From NCBI GenBank assembly GCA_963693365.1, contig CAVNZM010000002.1, forward strand, positions 17,050,001 to 17,114,000: 64,000 bases of DNA, in the 5' to 3' direction. The stretch is from Amoebidium appalachense. Taxonomy: Eukaryota > Ichthyosporea. This document shows positions 59,669-64,000 of the stretch, one piece after another (position 1 is the stretch's first letter; each line of letters opens with the position of its first letter). The position numbers were made by a program, and so were the translations under genes. The notes under the pieces were generated by a model. That model saw only the letters and a program-made list of their open reading frames with translations, had not been told where the DNA came from and made no database searches.

Positions 59669-64000
<4,332 letters not shown>

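Overview
The window is nuclear DNA from an intron-rich eukaryote with spliceosomal GT-AG introns, not a prokaryote. Most of it is intron and intergenic DNA full of low-complexity sequence: poly-C and poly-G runs of up to about 60 bases, CA/TG, GA/CT and GTGC microsatellites, and minisatellites. Real coding DNA appears as short, well-conserved exons between these tracts. The gene set (VPS33, a DUF1275 membrane protein, a RhoGEF-PH-LIM protein, NADP isocitrate dehydrogenase, a proteinase-K-like subtilase, a RING/TRAF-type zinc-finger protein) and the high intron density suggest a unicellular eukaryote such as an amoebozoan or unicellular holozoan. This assignment is an inference and is weak.

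Layout: 513-13415 (+) holds 16 exons of VPS33, with the N-terminus lying before the window; a tRNA-Asp gene sits inside one of its introns (1824-1895). 14623-18401 (-) is a three-exon DUF1275 gene. 18402-20829 is repeat-rich spacer with a very long GA tract. 20830-22470 is a decayed Ty1/copia-like gag fragment with a probable 5' LTR. It runs in frame into a damaged gene (about 22471-24602) for an OTU-like, cysteine-rich protein with a SANT-like segment. 26384-37104 (+) is an 11-exon RhoGEF-PH-LIM gene with a single-base frameshift in a G run. 41204-46724 (+) is a complete 12-exon mitochondrial-type NADP isocitrate dehydrogenase. 46725-53600 is a repeat-rich spacer holding an unknown ORF, two copies of a 181-bp element with an internal inverted repeat, and a tRNA-derived SINE with perfect 14-bp target-site duplications. 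53606-55803 (+) is a three-exon secreted subtilase with a Thr-rich tail. 56740-57720 is a nest of homopolymers and inverted repeats. 58880-59668 (+) is an intronless RING/TRAF-like gene with an N-myristoylation signal. The remainder to 64000 shows no supportable gene.

The genes do not form a pathway or operon. What links them is intron architecture. Many 5' splice sites are followed within about 15 bases by long poly-C. Several 3' splice sites are formed by the end of a CA repeat, and a few donors open directly into GT repeats. A clear CTRAC branch-site motif precedes many acceptors. A small dispersed element with the core TACTTCGTACT recurs in introns of different genes next to poly-C. These shared features are the most unusual aspect of the window.
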